The translations under genes and the position numbers were made by a program. A DNA stretch of 59,543 nucleotides. Source: an uncultured Bacteriovoracaceae bacterium (GTDB taxonomy: Bacteria; Bdellovibrionota; Bacteriovoracia; Bacteriovoracales; Bacteriovoracaceae). This document shows, one piece after another, positions 51,367 to 59,543 of the stretch (position 1 is the stretch's first letter; every line of letters begins with the position of its first letter). Below the pieces are notes generated by a model that made no database searches, was not told where the DNA came from, and saw only the letters and a list, made by a program, of their open reading frames with translations. The stretch spans positions 1 to 59,543 of the forward strand of contig CAKZUQ010000040.1 in assembly GCA_937923325.1 (NCBI GenBank), in the 5' to 3' direction.

Positions 51367-54062
51367 AAGATATTAAATTAAGCCAAAGATGGTTTAGTCA
51401 AGGTGAGCCTGAATTAGGGCTTGGTATAGTTGTTGCAATAGAAGGTAAAACTGTTACTCTAAACTTCCCAGCAGCTCAAGAATCTAGAGTCTATGGGCAA
51501 AAAACAGCACCTTTAAAAAGAATTACTTTTGAAGTTGAAGATATAATTCATACAACAGATACAAAAGAACATAAGGTTATAGGACTAGAACAAAGAGATG
51601 GGCTTGTCTACTACAAGACTGAAAATGCTTTAATTTGCGAAAGTGATCTTGATTCGAAGATTGAACTAACTTCAGCGCAAGACAAATTCTTTGCCATGAG
51701 CTTTGATAATAACTCCTTGTTTCAAAGTAGATATCAATCATACATTGCAAAAAGAAACTATCAATTATTCAGGCATAAAGGCCTACTTGGTTCTAGAGTA
51801 AGACTAATCGATCATCAAGCTTACTTAACATCAGTTATCTCTAACAGAGATAACCCTAAAGTTTTACTTAGTGATGAAGTTGGTCTTGGAAAAACAATTG
51901 AATCATCATTGATACTAAGCTCGTTAATTCTTAAAAACAAAGCACAAAGCTCATTAATTGTCGTACCCGACTCTCTTGTTTATCAATGGTTTTTTGAGTT
52001 AAAATTTAAATTTAATCTAGAATTTAAACCCATCAGTGATAATGATGAGCTTGATATCGAGGTAAAAGACCTCACAGAAGATAATAACTTTATTATTTCT
52101 TCAAAAAAGCTTAAAGAAGATAAAGACATATTAAAGCAAGTATTAGAAAAACAATGGGATATACTTGTTGTTGATGAAGTTCACCAGTTTGTATCAGACT
52201 TAGATATTGCAATTTTAGATGAGGTTGCAAATATTTCTAATAATATACTATTTTTGAGTGCGACACCTAAAATAAATGGAACCGAAAACCACTTCAAAAA
52301 ACTTGAAATATTAGAGCCTAATAAATTTACAAATTATAATGAGTTCATTAGAAATGAAAAAAATTACTCAGAACTACTTCCTTTTGTTAATAAAATAGTA
52401 AAATCTGAGTATACTGAAAAAGACCTAGAAGTTTTTTTTACAAAAGAAGAGATTCAATCACTCAATACAAAAGAAAAAGTAATTTCTGCTCTAGTTGATA
52501 GGCATGGAACAGGAAGATTATACTTTAGAAATACAAGAGATCACTTAGAAAAATTTGATTTATTCTTTCCAAAAAGAGTACTTCATGAACATGCTATAAA
52601 AAATCCAAAAAATCTTAATGACAAAATTGTATTCAGTTTAAAGTTACAGCATCTAAAAGATACTTTAGAAAAGTATCCAGATGAAAAGATACTACTATTG
52701 GTTCATTCCAAAGATCTTGCAAAAAAGATTTACTCATCTCTTAGTGCTCAGATTAATACAAAAATGGCCTTATTCTATTCAGAGCAATCATTAATGGAAA
52801 GAGATAGACAGGCTGCTTTTTTTAGCGAGAAGAATGGAGCCAGACTTTTAATTTGTACAGAAATTGGATCTGAAGGAAGAAATTTTGAATTTGCATCTCA
52901 TATATTCTTATTTGACCTACCGAAGGTTTCAGAGCAGCTAGAACAAAGAATAGGAAGATTAGATAGAGTTGGACAAAAGAAAGATATCAATATCCATGTC
53001 CCATATATTACAGAAAGCTTTGAAGAGGTTTTATTTAAATGGTATCACGAGGTATTTAATTCATTTTCCAAAGCTCCTAAAGGTGCTCCTGAATTTTATG
53101 CAAATAAAAAAGATGAGCTTTTAAAGGTACTAACCAATAAGTTTGACGAACAAATATTAAGTACTTTTATTACATCTTCAGTACATGATTACCAAGAATT
53201 ACTTAACAATATATCTAAAGGTCATGATGCTCTTTTGGATATAAATTCTTTTAATTATGAAGAATCAAAAAGAATCATCGAAGAAGTAAAAGCGTTTACA
53301 CAAACAAATAACTTGATGGAATATCTAGTACCAATCTTAGATAGTATTGGCGTTAACTACGAAGAGTTAAACGATAAATCTTTCTATCTTCAACCAAGTG
53401 AAACAATGCTAATACCAGCATACCCTTCACTTAACAATGAAGGGCAAAGCTTTACAACAGATAGAGAGTACGCATTATATAGAGATGATCTTGGGTTTCT
53501 TAGTTGGGAGCACCCATTAACAATTAATACAATAGAACTGTTCACATCCTCTCAAATTGGAAATACAACTCTAGTAACTCATGAGGGCGAGTTGCCAGGG
53601 CCAATAGTTTTTGAACTCATTTTCAAACTCGAGGTTATAACGAAGTTAGGAGAAGTTGCAACAGACTTTCTCCCTCTAACCCCAATAAGAGTGTTAATAG
53701 ACTCACAAGGAAACGATATAACTAAAAAATATCCAAAGAAAGTTATTGATAAAGTTACTTTTGATCTGAAAGACAGCTCTCCTTTATCTAACTTACCTAA
53801 AGATGCTTTAAAAACACTATTTGAAAAAGCCTCAAAGCTTGCTCACTTAAGAAGTGGAAAATATATTGAGAAATCTTTACTTGAACTCGAAAACTTTTTT
53901 AATATTGAGATCAACAAACTCAAATATTTAAAAAAGATAAACCCACTTGTTGATGATTTCGAAGTTGATCTTATGCAGTCGAGGTACTTAAAGGCACAAC
54001 AAACGATTAAAACAGCTAAGATTCAATTAGATGCGATTAGAGTCATACTTAAGACTTCATAA
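51363..54062 (+). CDS. rapA: RNA polymerase-associated helicase RapA (SNF2 family)
   Basis: RapA recycles stalled RNA polymerase. I start it at 51363 (ATGA overlap with the hydrolase); an ATG at 51351 lies four codons upstream. The N-terminal Tudor-like region (WFSQGEPELGLGIV) is followed by an SNF2 ATPase core with DEVGLGKTIE (Walker A), VVDEVHQF (DEVH, where RapA usually has DEAH) and LSATP, then the second lobe with CTEIGSEGRNFE and QRIGRLDRVGQ. About 899 residues, slightly shorter than E. coli RapA (968). Confidence 0.9.
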   Translation: MKDIKLSQRWFSQGEPELGLGIVVAIEGKTVTLNFPAAQESRVYGQKTAPLKRITFEVEDIIHTTDTKEHKVIGLEQRDGLVYYKTENALICESDLDSKIELTSAQDKFFAMSFDNNSLFQSRYQSYIAKRNYQLFRHKGLLGSRVRLIDHQAYLTSVISNRDNPKVLLSDEVGLGKTIESSLILSSLILKNKAQSSLIVVPDSLVYQWFFELKFKFNLEFKPISDNDELDIEVKDLTEDNNFIISSKKLKEDKDILKQVLEKQWDILVVDEVHQFVSDLDIAILDEVANISNNILFLSATPKINGTENHFKKLEILEPNKFTNYNEFIRNEKNYSELLPFVNKIVKSEYTEKDLEVFFTKEEIQSLNTKEKVISALVDRHGTGRLYFRNTRDHLEKFDLFFPKRVLHEHAIKNPKNLNDKIVFSLKLQHLKDTLEKYPDEKILLLVHSKDLAKKIYSSLSAQINTKMALFYSEQSLMERDRQAAFFSEKNGARLLICTEIGSEGRNFEFASHIFLFDLPKVSEQLEQRIGRLDRVGQKKDINIHVPYITESFEEVLFKWYHEVFNSFSKAPKGAPEFYANKKDELLKVLTNKFDEQILSTFITSSVHDYQELLNNISKGHDALLDINSFNYEESKRIIEEVKAFTQTNNLMEYLVPILDSIGVNYEELNDKSFYLQPSETMLIPAYPSLNNEGQSFTTDREYALYRDDLGFLSWEHPLTINTIELFTSSQIGNTTLVTHEGELPGPIVFELIFKLEVITKLGEVATDFLPLTPIRVLIDSQGNDITKKYPKKVIDKVTFDLKDSSPLSNLPKDALKTLFEKASKLAHLRSGKYIEKSLLELENFFNIEINKLKYLKKINPLVDDFEVDLMQSRYLKAQQTIKTAKIQLDAIRVILKTS

Positions 54063-54870
54063 TCAATTCGTAAATGTCTTTACTATTCTCTCCAATAATT
54101 TCTGCAACTAGCTTAGAGACAAGCTTAGGCTTAGCTCCTTTGGATAAAATATCCTGAGCTAGCTTAACTGTCTTTAGACTCGTAAGGTTTGATTTATTCT
54201 CATTACCAATAAGGATTACAAATTCACCTTTTTCGACTATTGATGACTTCACATCTGAAAATTCTGATCCTTTAAACCGATACACGCTTTGATAAGACTT
54301 TGATAATTCCCTAGCAACAACGATTTTATGATCACAAAACAGCTCACTGATTGTATGTAAGGTTTTCATTATTCGACTAGGGGCCTCAAAGAAAATGTGA
54401 GTTCCATACTGAGCTTTTATTGTATCAAATGATTCATTTCTCTTAGATCCTTCCCTAGCGATAAATCCATGAAAGTGAAAAGGAGTTGGAGCTAAACCAC
54501 TTAATTCTAAAGCATAAGTAACCGCACTAATTCCTGAAACTGAATCAAGTTCAATATTTTCCTCAAGAGCTTTTTGAATTACAGGAAATGCAGGGTCACT
54601 AATGATTGGACTTCCAGCATCAGAAACTAAAATAACTTCATTCTCTTTTGCTAAGTTGATTAAATTATTCAACTTATGCTCCTCACTATGGTCATGAAAT
54701 GAGTTTATATTTTTATCATTAAATGGAATAGTTAAGTCATTTAAAAGCTTTTTAATAACTCGTGTATCTTCAGCAAAAATATACTTTGCTTCTTTTAGTG
54801 TATTTAACGCACGAATAGTGATGTCATCTACATTGCCAATTGGTAATGTTACAAGCTTAATACTTGACAT
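54049..54870 (-). CDS. rsmI: 16S rRNA (cytidine-1402-2'-O)-methyltransferase
   Basis: I start at 54870 (MSSIKLVTLPIGNVDDIT, the family N-terminus); the frame reaches 54912 but adds 14 unrelated residues. AEDTRVIKKLL, VSDAGSPIISDPA, and HFHGFIAREGSKR are the RsmI/YraL signatures. The protein 2'-O-methylates C1402 in the decoding centre with S-adenosylmethionine. It overlaps the 3' end of rapA by 14 bases in convergent orientation. Confidence 0.93.
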   Translation of the reverse strand: MSSIKLVTLPIGNVDDITIRALNTLKEAKYIFAEDTRVIKKLLNDLTIPFNDKNINSFHDHSEEHKLNNLINLAKENEVILVSDAGSPIISDPAFPVIQKALEENIELDSVSGISAVTYALELSGLAPTPFHFHGFIAREGSKRNESFDTIKAQYGTHIFFEAPSRIMKTLHTISELFCDHKIVVARELSKSYQSVYRFKGSEFSDVKSSIVEKGEFVILIGNENKSNLTSLKTVKLAQDILSKGAKPKLVSKLVAEIIGENSKDIYELIMKS

Positions 54871-55008
54871 AAACGTTTTTTCTCCATTAGGGCCTACAGA
54901 AATTTTCCCCATAAAAATTGAATTCAGATAGTGATACTATAGCTTAAGCTCATTTGACATGAAAATTTGTTCAAATGGACGAAATTACAATCAATTTAAG
55001 GAGTTCAC

Positions 55009-55404
55009 ATGTCTATTAAAGCAGATATCTTAAGAGATGCGCTTGGAAACATCACAGTTCAAATGCGAGGAGATCTAGAGTATTCAAATAGCATCCCTCT
55101 ACAACAAAGGCTTAAAGAGCTTCTTGGTGCCAATCCTCATGCAAGAGTAACTGTTGACCTCGGTGGAGTTGATTTCGTGGGCTCAAGTGGAATCTGCCAT
55201 TTCGTTGAATCTATTCATCTTTTAAATAAAGACTCATTAACTAAAAGAATAGGAATTTCAAACATTAGTGATGATTTTAAAAAGATTTTTAGGCTCTACA
55301 GTAAAGAAGAGACTAAAATGATATGGGATGAATTCGACATGGATGACGATACCACATCAAATATGAACAAATTTTCTGGAAGAAAAAGAACTTTTGAAAA
55401 CTAA
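55009..55404 (+). CDS. STAS-domain anti-sigma-factor antagonist
   Basis: The 131-residue protein is one STAS domain (about 5-110) with VDLGGVDFVGSSGICHF, in which the Ser pair lies at the usual phosphorylation position of SpoIIAA-type proteins. A 20-residue charged tail follows. Such proteins bind anti-sigma kinases and free a sigma factor; no kinase or sigma gene lies next to it. AAGGAG precedes the ATG at 6 bases. Its stop overlaps that of the convergent gene by 4 bases. Confidence 0.88.
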   Translation: MSIKADILRDALGNITVQMRGDLEYSNSIPLQQRLKELLGANPHARVTVDLGGVDFVGSSGICHFVESIHLLNKDSLTKRIGISNISDDFKKIFRLYSKEETKMIWDEFDMDDDTTSNMNKFSGRKRTFEN

Positions 55405-55901
55405 AATCTAGCGTTAAAAAAATTCAAATAAATCGGTGGAAGAGAACTTTTTTTTCTTTCACCTCTAAAATTAGCGTATTCATCGTTAATTTCTTGGACT
55501 CTATTTCCAAAAAATCCCCCACTACTCTCACTCTGTTCTTGAGGAACTGGAGCACCAAAACCACCATTATCTTGAGGGTAACCATTTTGCTCATAAGTAG
55601 GGTCATAATATGGGGGTGGTTCAGGAGCTGGAGGGTTATAGCTTGAAGCTCCCCTGGAATTATATGATGAAATAACATAAGCACCAAATATAATACCAGC
55701 ATAAAGACCCAATGACGCTCCTTGAGCTATGGCCTTAGGTTCTCCACCAAATGCCATACTAGCAAAACCCAAAAGAGCTCCACCAACAGTTCCATAGGTA
55801 GACATAACCATAAATGCTTTAGCCTTAGGGTCTAAAGCCTGTGCCTTATTTGGATTAATAAGAGTAAAACATATAGTAAATATTATAATTAAGTTTTTCA
55901 T
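55401..55901 (-). CDS. Secreted glycine-zipper protein with Pro/Tyr-rich tail
   Basis: Signal peptide 1-22, a Gly/Ala-rich hydrophobic hairpin (about 35-78, GTVGGALLGFASMAFGG and GASLGLYAGIIFGAYVI) and a low-complexity tail rich in Pro, Tyr, Gly and Gln. Glycine-zipper proteins often insert in membranes or oligomerise. No function is assigned. It is convergent with the STAS gene and 65 bases from rnhB. Confidence 0.72.
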   Translation of the reverse strand: MKNLIIIFTICFTLINPNKAQALDPKAKAFMVMSTYGTVGGALLGFASMAFGGEPKAIAQGASLGLYAGIIFGAYVISSYNSRGASSYNPPAPEPPPYYDPTYEQNGYPQDNGGFGAPVPQEQSESSGGFFGNRVQEINDEYANFRGERKKSSLPPIYLNFFNARF

Positions 55902-55966
55902 CTATTTAAGGTTAAAGAATGACCTTAACTTTGGCAACTAATTATGTTGAATAGTAGATATGTCTT

Positions 55967-56605
55967 TTAGTCAGTTATATATTCTTTAACACCCTTAAAA
56001 CTTTTACGATGTATTGGCGATGGACCAAGTTCTTTAACAGCTTCTTTATGCGCTTTAGTAGGATAGCCTGCATGCTGAGATAGATTATAGCCTGGGTATT
56101 TCTTATCTAAATGCCCCATTAGCTCATCTCTATACTCTTTTGCTATAATACTGGCCAAACCAATTGATACTGACTTTGAATCTCCCTTTATTAGAAAATT
56201 AACTTCTCCATTAAAGTTTTCGATATCAAAAACTTTGTTTCCATCCACTAAAATTAATTCATTTGAAGGTTTAAGCTTTATTACAGATTCCTTCATAGCA
56301 AGTAATGATGCTTGAAGAATATTAATTTCATCAATTTTTGAGTGGGAGATTTCTGTGATACAAAAATCAAAATCAATTTTTTCATCACGGTATGTATAAA
56401 CTTGATTTGCTTTTGTTTTTTTTAAATTAAAACGGTCCAGGATAGACTTTCTCTTGGAAGCTTTGAGTTTTTTAGAGTCGTTTACCCCTAAAGCTCTAAG
56501 ATAATTAGAGTTTTCTTCGGTTTCATTTAATCTCACAGCGCATGCAACGACAGGACCTGCAATCGGTCCCCTTCCAACTTCATCACAACCAATAGTAATC
56601 GACAT
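55967..56605 (-). CDS. rnhB: Ribonuclease HII
   Basis: RNase HII removes ribonucleotides from DNA. GCDEVGRGPIAGPVVA (first catalytic Asp and Glu), LVDGN and KGDSKSVSIGLASIIAKEYRD (the other acidic sites) are present in 212 residues. It lies 78 bases downstream of rplS after a terminator, so it is partly read through from the L19 transcript. Confidence 0.95.
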   Translation of the reverse strand: MSITIGCDEVGRGPIAGPVVACAVRLNETEENSNYLRALGVNDSKKLKASKRKSILDRFNLKKTKANQVYTYRDEKIDFDFCITEISHSKIDEINILQASLLAMKESVIKLKPSNELILVDGNKVFDIENFNGEVNFLIKGDSKSVSIGLASIIAKEYRDELMGHLDKKYPGYNLSQHAGYPTKAHKEAVKELGPSPIHRKSFKGVKEYITD

Positions 56606-56635
56606 TTAGTTTTCCTAGGTATTAATAAAAAAAAA

Positions 56636-56655
56636 GCCTAAGATTTCTCTTAGGC
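56636..56655 (-). terminator. Intrinsic terminator after rplS
   Basis: GCCTAAGA-GAAA-TCTTAGGC (minus strand) is a perfect 8-bp stem with a GAAA tetraloop and a run of nine T after it, 28 bases past the L19 stop. Confidence 0.9.
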
Positions 56656-56682
56656 CAATTTTTCTTTGTAAAATTTCAAAGA

Positions 56683-57051
56683 TTAGTTCTTTTGAGAATA
56701 ATCCGTTGCAATTCTAGCAGCTTTACCAGTTCTTTCTCTTAGGTAGAAGAATTTTGCTCTTCTTACTTTACCACGGTTAAGAACCTTAATCGCTTCAACA
56801 TTTGGTGAATGGTAAGGAAAAACTCTTTCAACACCAATACCGTTAGACATTTTTCTAACTCTAAAGTGTGAATCAGTTCCGTGAACCTTACCTTTTGTTG
56901 CAATAACAATTCCATCAAATAATTGGATACGAGACTTGTTACCCTCTGTGATTCTAACTGAAACACTTACAGTGTCACCAGCTCTAAACGCAGGGAATTT
57001 TTCAATGTTTTTACTCGTGTAATTTTTGTTAACAGTTTCTATTAAGTTCAT
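56683..57051 (-). CDS. rplS: 50S ribosomal protein L19
   Basis: L19 sits at the 30S-50S interface. The N-terminal [15 protein letters not shown], the [10 protein letters not shown] strand and C-terminal [19 protein letters not shown] are standard; 122 residues. The usual rpsP-rimM-trmD-rplS order is only partly seen here: the gene upstream is an RNA methyltransferase of the type often placed between trmD and rplS. Confidence 0.97.
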   Translation of the reverse strand: MNLIETVNKNYTSKNIEKFPAFRAGDTVSVSVRITEGNKSRIQLFDGIVIATKGKVHGTDSHFRVRKMSNGIGVERVFPYHSPNVEAIKVLNRGKVRRAKFFYLRERTGKAARIATDYSQKN

Positions 57052-57142
57052 AACTTAATCTCCTAAAAAACCCTTCCTTACACCATCCGTACTTGTCTAC
57101 AACTTTTGGGCCAGAGGGAAGTAAATAATCTATAAAATGAAT

Positions 57143-57706
57143 TCAGAGGCTTCTGCAAATGCGGTCACAATAAATTGCAACAGCACTTCTAACGCTAAGA
57201 TGATTGTACCCATCTTTTGCAGCACCAAATAGCGGCTCTAAACTAAAGTCCGCACTTTCAGTGACAGAGGCATGTAATCCCCATCCTGTACCAAATAACA
57301 ATAACATAGGTCGATTGTCAAGCCTAAGCTTATCTACTAGGGCAGATTCGTCTCCAGAGAACTCCTTAAAGTTAGCTCCAGTAACTACTACTAGTGGATC
57401 TTGCCCAGTTTCTTCTTTAATTTTTGTCTTAGCATCTTCAATTGTATTGGCTAAAGAAATGAAAGATAACGCATCTTGTCTATCTGGATTATAATCATTT
57501 CCATAATCCGTATTCCAATGATCTAGAATAGTTTGCACTAAGGTATGCTGTTTAACAATGGGAGTTACAATAAAATAACCATCAAAACCAAATGTTCTAG
57601 CACTTCTTGCAATATCATGGATATCGAGATTAGTTACACTAGTTGTAACAGTAGTACCTCTTTTATCAATTATAGGATGATGAACTAAGCCAATATATCT
57701 TTTCAT
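57143..57706 (-). CDS. SAM-dependent RNA methyltransferase (PF09936 type)
   Basis: I start at 57706 (MKRYIGLVHHPIID, AAGAAGG upstream); 14 additional codons reach 57748. The protein has the SPOUT-like LLLFGTGWGLH and YNHLSVRSAVAIYCDRI segments of the RNA_Me_trans family, which in deltaproteobacteria lies near trmD and rplS and may modify tRNA or rRNA. The specific base is unknown. It is followed after 91 bases by rplS. Confidence 0.8.
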   Translation of the reverse strand: MKRYIGLVHHPIIDKRGTTVTTSVTNLDIHDIARSARTFGFDGYFIVTPIVKQHTLVQTILDHWNTDYGNDYNPDRQDALSFISLANTIEDAKTKIKEETGQDPLVVVTGANFKEFSGDESALVDKLRLDNRPMLLLFGTGWGLHASVTESADFSLEPLFGAAKDGYNHLSVRSAVAIYCDRICRSL

Positions 57707-57872
57707 AATAACCTTCTTAAAATTAAAAACGAAAGATATATAACACATTACAATATGTCCACGAAAGCTTAAAATAATTGGACATATAGTGAATAAGTTA
57801 CAGATTTAAATAAATAACTTAAAATTTTTTGAATATTTCAGATAACACATAGCAAATTTAAAGGAACGAAAC

Positions 57873-59219
57873 ATGGATACACTTAATTTTGAGCAAATGA
57901 GCTTTTTATCGATTTTTGTGTTTGTAATCTATGGATGGTTGTTTACCAAAACTCCTTTGTTTGTAACTGGTATCATTGGAGTCTGCGCTTCTATATTTAC
58001 AGGAGTAATATCGACTAAAGATGCTTTATCAAGCTTTGCTCATCCTTTGATTTTTATATTTCTAGGAGGATACTTATTTGCCGAAGCTATAAGTCAACAA
58101 GGTCTAGATAGAAGAATCTCTATAAAAATCCTAAATCTAAAAAGTGTGCGAAGCAATCCTAATAAAATTTTTCTTTATCTTTTTGCACTAACTGCTTTTT
58201 TCTCTATGTGGATTTCAAATACTGCGACTACTGCAATGATGCTTCCAATAGTACTAGGAGTTTTACATCGACTTAAGCTAAAAGACAAAAAACTAGAATC
58301 CCTAACACTAATAGGAATAGCTTATAGTGCAAACATAGGAGGTATTGCAACACCAATTGGATCAACTCCAAATATTTTGGCAATGGCAATGCTTAAGGAA
58401 ATAGCGAAAATAGATATAAGCTTCTTAAAGTGGATGAGTTTTGGGCTACCTATTGCCTTAATCTTCTTATTTATACTTTATAAATATATATCTAGATTTA
58501 TACCTAGTAATTTAAATATTGACTCTTTATCTAAAGAGGTCACGACTAAAAATCTTGATTTATCCGATAAAACAATATTAATTCTTTTTTGTGCTATGGT
58601 TACTTGTTGGTTTATTCCTAGTTTCTTGTCATTCTTATTAGACACAAGTAGCACAACTTACATCAACATAAAGTCTCATATGCACCCAGGAGCAATCGCC
58701 TTACTTTTTTCATCTCTTTTATTCATTCTTCCTTTAAACAAGAAATTATTGGATTCGAACTCATTAAAAAAAATAGATTGGCCATCATTGTTATTATTTG
58801 GTTCAGGCCTTTCTTTAGGGAAAATTTTTTTCACAACAGGACTGGCTCAAATATTTGGAGAACTACTCGTTCAATATGTTACTGGAGAAGGACTTCTTAT
58901 AAGTTTACTTATTATTACATTCATTAGTATTTTTGCAACAGAAGTTACATCAAATACAGCAACGGCCAATATCTTACTCCCAATAGTCATTTCTTTAGCT
59001 CTTACAATAAAAGCCAGTCCATTAACTTTAGCAGCTTCAACCGCAATATCATGTAGTCTAGCTTTTATGCTTCCGGTAGCAACACCTCCAAACGTTATAG
59101 TTTACGGTAGTGGCAAAGTTAAATTAAAAGATATGGTAAGGCTGGGGTTAATTTTAAATATCACCTATGGTCTTTTGTTGACTTTAATTTTTTATTATTT
59201 AGGAAAAGTGTATTTATAA
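57873..59219 (+). CDS. DASS/SLC13-family sodium-coupled anion symporter
   Basis: About eleven membrane helices in 448 residues with the paired substrate motifs SNTATTAMMLPI and TSNTATANILLPI (SNT motifs of both repeats) and ANIGGIATPIGSTPN and VATPPNVIVYGS. Such carriers take up dicarboxylates, citrate or sulfate with sodium. The exact substrate is not evident. AAGGAACG lies before the ATG. Confidence 0.9.
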   Translation: MDTLNFEQMSFLSIFVFVIYGWLFTKTPLFVTGIIGVCASIFTGVISTKDALSSFAHPLIFIFLGGYLFAEAISQQGLDRRISIKILNLKSVRSNPNKIFLYLFALTAFFSMWISNTATTAMMLPIVLGVLHRLKLKDKKLESLTLIGIAYSANIGGIATPIGSTPNILAMAMLKEIAKIDISFLKWMSFGLPIALIFLFILYKYISRFIPSNLNIDSLSKEVTTKNLDLSDKTILILFCAMVTCWFIPSFLSFLLDTSSTTYINIKSHMHPGAIALLFSSLLFILPLNKKLLDSNSLKKIDWPSLLLFGSGLSLGKIFFTTGLAQIFGELLVQYVTGEGLLISLLIITFISIFATEVTSNTATANILLPIVISLALTIKASPLTLAASTAISCSLAFMLPVATPPNVIVYGSGKVKLKDMVRLGLILNITYGLLLTLIFYYLGKVYL

Positions 59220-59279
59220 TTTTATTAAAAATTATAGAAATAAAACACAAAAGCTTTTTATTTAAACAAAATTAGGCAG

Positions 59280-59298
59280 TGTCATTTTATTAATGACA
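59280..59298. promoter_or_regulatory. Inverted repeat, possible activator site or weak terminator
   Basis: TGTCATT-TTATT-AATGACA is a perfect 7-bp repeat 60 bases past the transporter stop and about 85-105 bases upstream of the sigma-54 start. It could be an enhancer-binding-protein site for that promoter, or a weak terminator (only TTTTG follows). Confidence 0.4.
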
Positions 59299-59357
59299 TT
59301 TTGACCAGGTGCTAATTCGTCACTGCACATAAGTAATTGTATTTACAATGAAATCAC

Positions 59358-59376
59358 TTGGCACAGCTCTTGCTTA
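59358..59376 (+). promoter_or_regulatory. Sigma-54 (RpoN) promoter
   Basis: TTGGCAC-AGCTC-TTGCTTA matches the -24/-12 consensus TGGCAC-N5-TTGCT at every conserved base, with GG and GC exactly 10 bases apart. Transcription would start about 12 bases on, near 59385. The degenerate AAA+ regulator in this window lacks the sigma-54 contact loop, so the activator is encoded elsewhere. Confidence 0.85.
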
Positions 59377-59384
59377 CTATAAAG

Positions 59385-59490
59385 TAACTAAAGACTTCAA
59401 GGATTGAAGGTCTTAACATGATCAGGATGATCGTACAATTTGGATAATGAATATCCATTAAGACAAGACTCAAGGATGAGTAGCTTTTTT
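59385..59490 (+). ncRNA. Sigma-54-driven GGA-hairpin array (CsrA-binding RNA or leader)
   Basis: Hairpin A (59391-59414) has a 9-bp stem with one bulge and the loop AGGAU. Hairpin B (59418-59434) pairs ATGATC with GATCGT (one G-U) around AGGAU. Hairpin C (59441-59457) pairs TGGATA with TATCCA around ATGAA, with GGA in the stem. Hairpin D (59468-59481) pairs ACTCA with TGAGT around AGGA and is followed by AGC and six U. A, B and D all read CA(A)GGAU, the CsrA core. The array ends 12 bases before a start codon, so it may be a leader, a separate RNA ended at D, or both. Confidence 0.65.
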
Positions 59491-59502
59491 AAAGGATTAG
59501 AA

Positions 59503-59543
59503 ATGGAAAACACACCAATTTATGTATTAGGATTTGTATTTGG
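59503..59543 (+). CDS. Start of an unknown gene, cut by the window end
   Basis: ATG at 59503 with AAAGGA 6 bases upstream opens a frame reading MENTPIYVLGFVFG to the end of the window. Too little is present to identify it; the hydrophobic start may be a membrane segment. It lies directly downstream of the sigma-54 promoter and the GGA-hairpin array, so it is a candidate for control by RpoN and CsrA. Confidence 0.5.
   Translation, partial: MENTPIYVLGFVF

Noticed and set aside
1..59543. CRISPR arrays, insertion sequences, prophage or integrative element
   Set aside because: No regular short repeats, transposase, integrase, flanking direct repeats or tRNA-associated junctions were seen; base use looks even across the window.

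Overview
The window is AT-rich, tightly packed chromosomal DNA from a Gram-negative bacterium. LptD, MltA, lipoproteins and a two-layer envelope enzyme set are present, and genes overlap by 4 to 80 bases. The best guess for the source is a Bdellovibrionota predator of the Bacteriovorax/Halobacteriovorax kind. This is an inference from low GC, the spirochaete/mitochondrial type of EF-G, several secreted or lipoprotein murein hydrolases (MltA, M14, M23), a complete alkaline-ceramidase-type protein (Bacteriovorax is known for sphingolipids) and many lineage-specific secreted proteins. No tRNA, rRNA, CRISPR array, prophage or insertion sequence is visible.

Layout. 1-2.3 kb: the end of a decayed DUF4442 gene and an MscS-type channel. 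2.4-5.1 kb: an ABC-F ATPase and a Nif3 protein. 5.1-10.5 kb (minus): LysR, CCA-adding-like enzyme, GNAT, MltA, HPPD and a mini-CheA. 10.6-12.8 kb: EF-G. 13-15.9 kb: a broken outer-membrane-like gene, two unknown genes and a possible structured RNA. 16-18.5 kb: Rrf2 regulator, cysteine desulfurase and a compact MetE-like protein. 18.8-24.7 kb: an operon cdaA-cdaR-glmM-pdxJ-nnrDE-tsaE joining c-di-AMP synthesis to cell-wall sugar, cofactor and tRNA-modification genes. 24.7-30.7 kb: a PilZ-GAF-AAA regulator, M14 peptidase, UbiA-like protein and a ferrochelatase-MFS fusion. 30.8-33.1 kb: queF, tatA, a double-SIS MurQ/GKRP-like gene and, just upstream of it, a small GGA-hairpin RNA. 33.3-42.3 kb: small ferredoxin-like gene, exonuclease, M23, SurE, TrpF/TrpG-like pair, LptD, FolC, AccD. 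42.5-46.9 kb: ceramidase, a repeat-rich secreted protein, aldolase. 47-57.7 kb: GNAT, TauE, alpha/beta hydrolase, RapA, RsmI, STAS, RnhB, L19, RNA methyltransferase. 57.9-59.5 kb: a DASS transporter, then a sigma-54 promoter leading into a second GGA-hairpin array and the start of a gene.

The most unusual content is RNA. Two intergenic loci (33021-33101 minus, and 59385-59500 plus) each encode a row of short hairpins whose loops carry CA(A)GGA, the recognition sequence of CsrA/RsmA. The last hairpin of each is followed by a run of U and then, within 12-16 bases, by a start codon. They could be CsrA-titrating small RNAs, CsrA-responsive leaders, or both. The second has a textbook sigma-54 promoter. 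A third intergenic region (15839-16002) has a 12-bp perfect closing stem and a sigma-54-like box that shares 17 of 19 bases with the first. All functional statements come from reading the sequence; no search was run.
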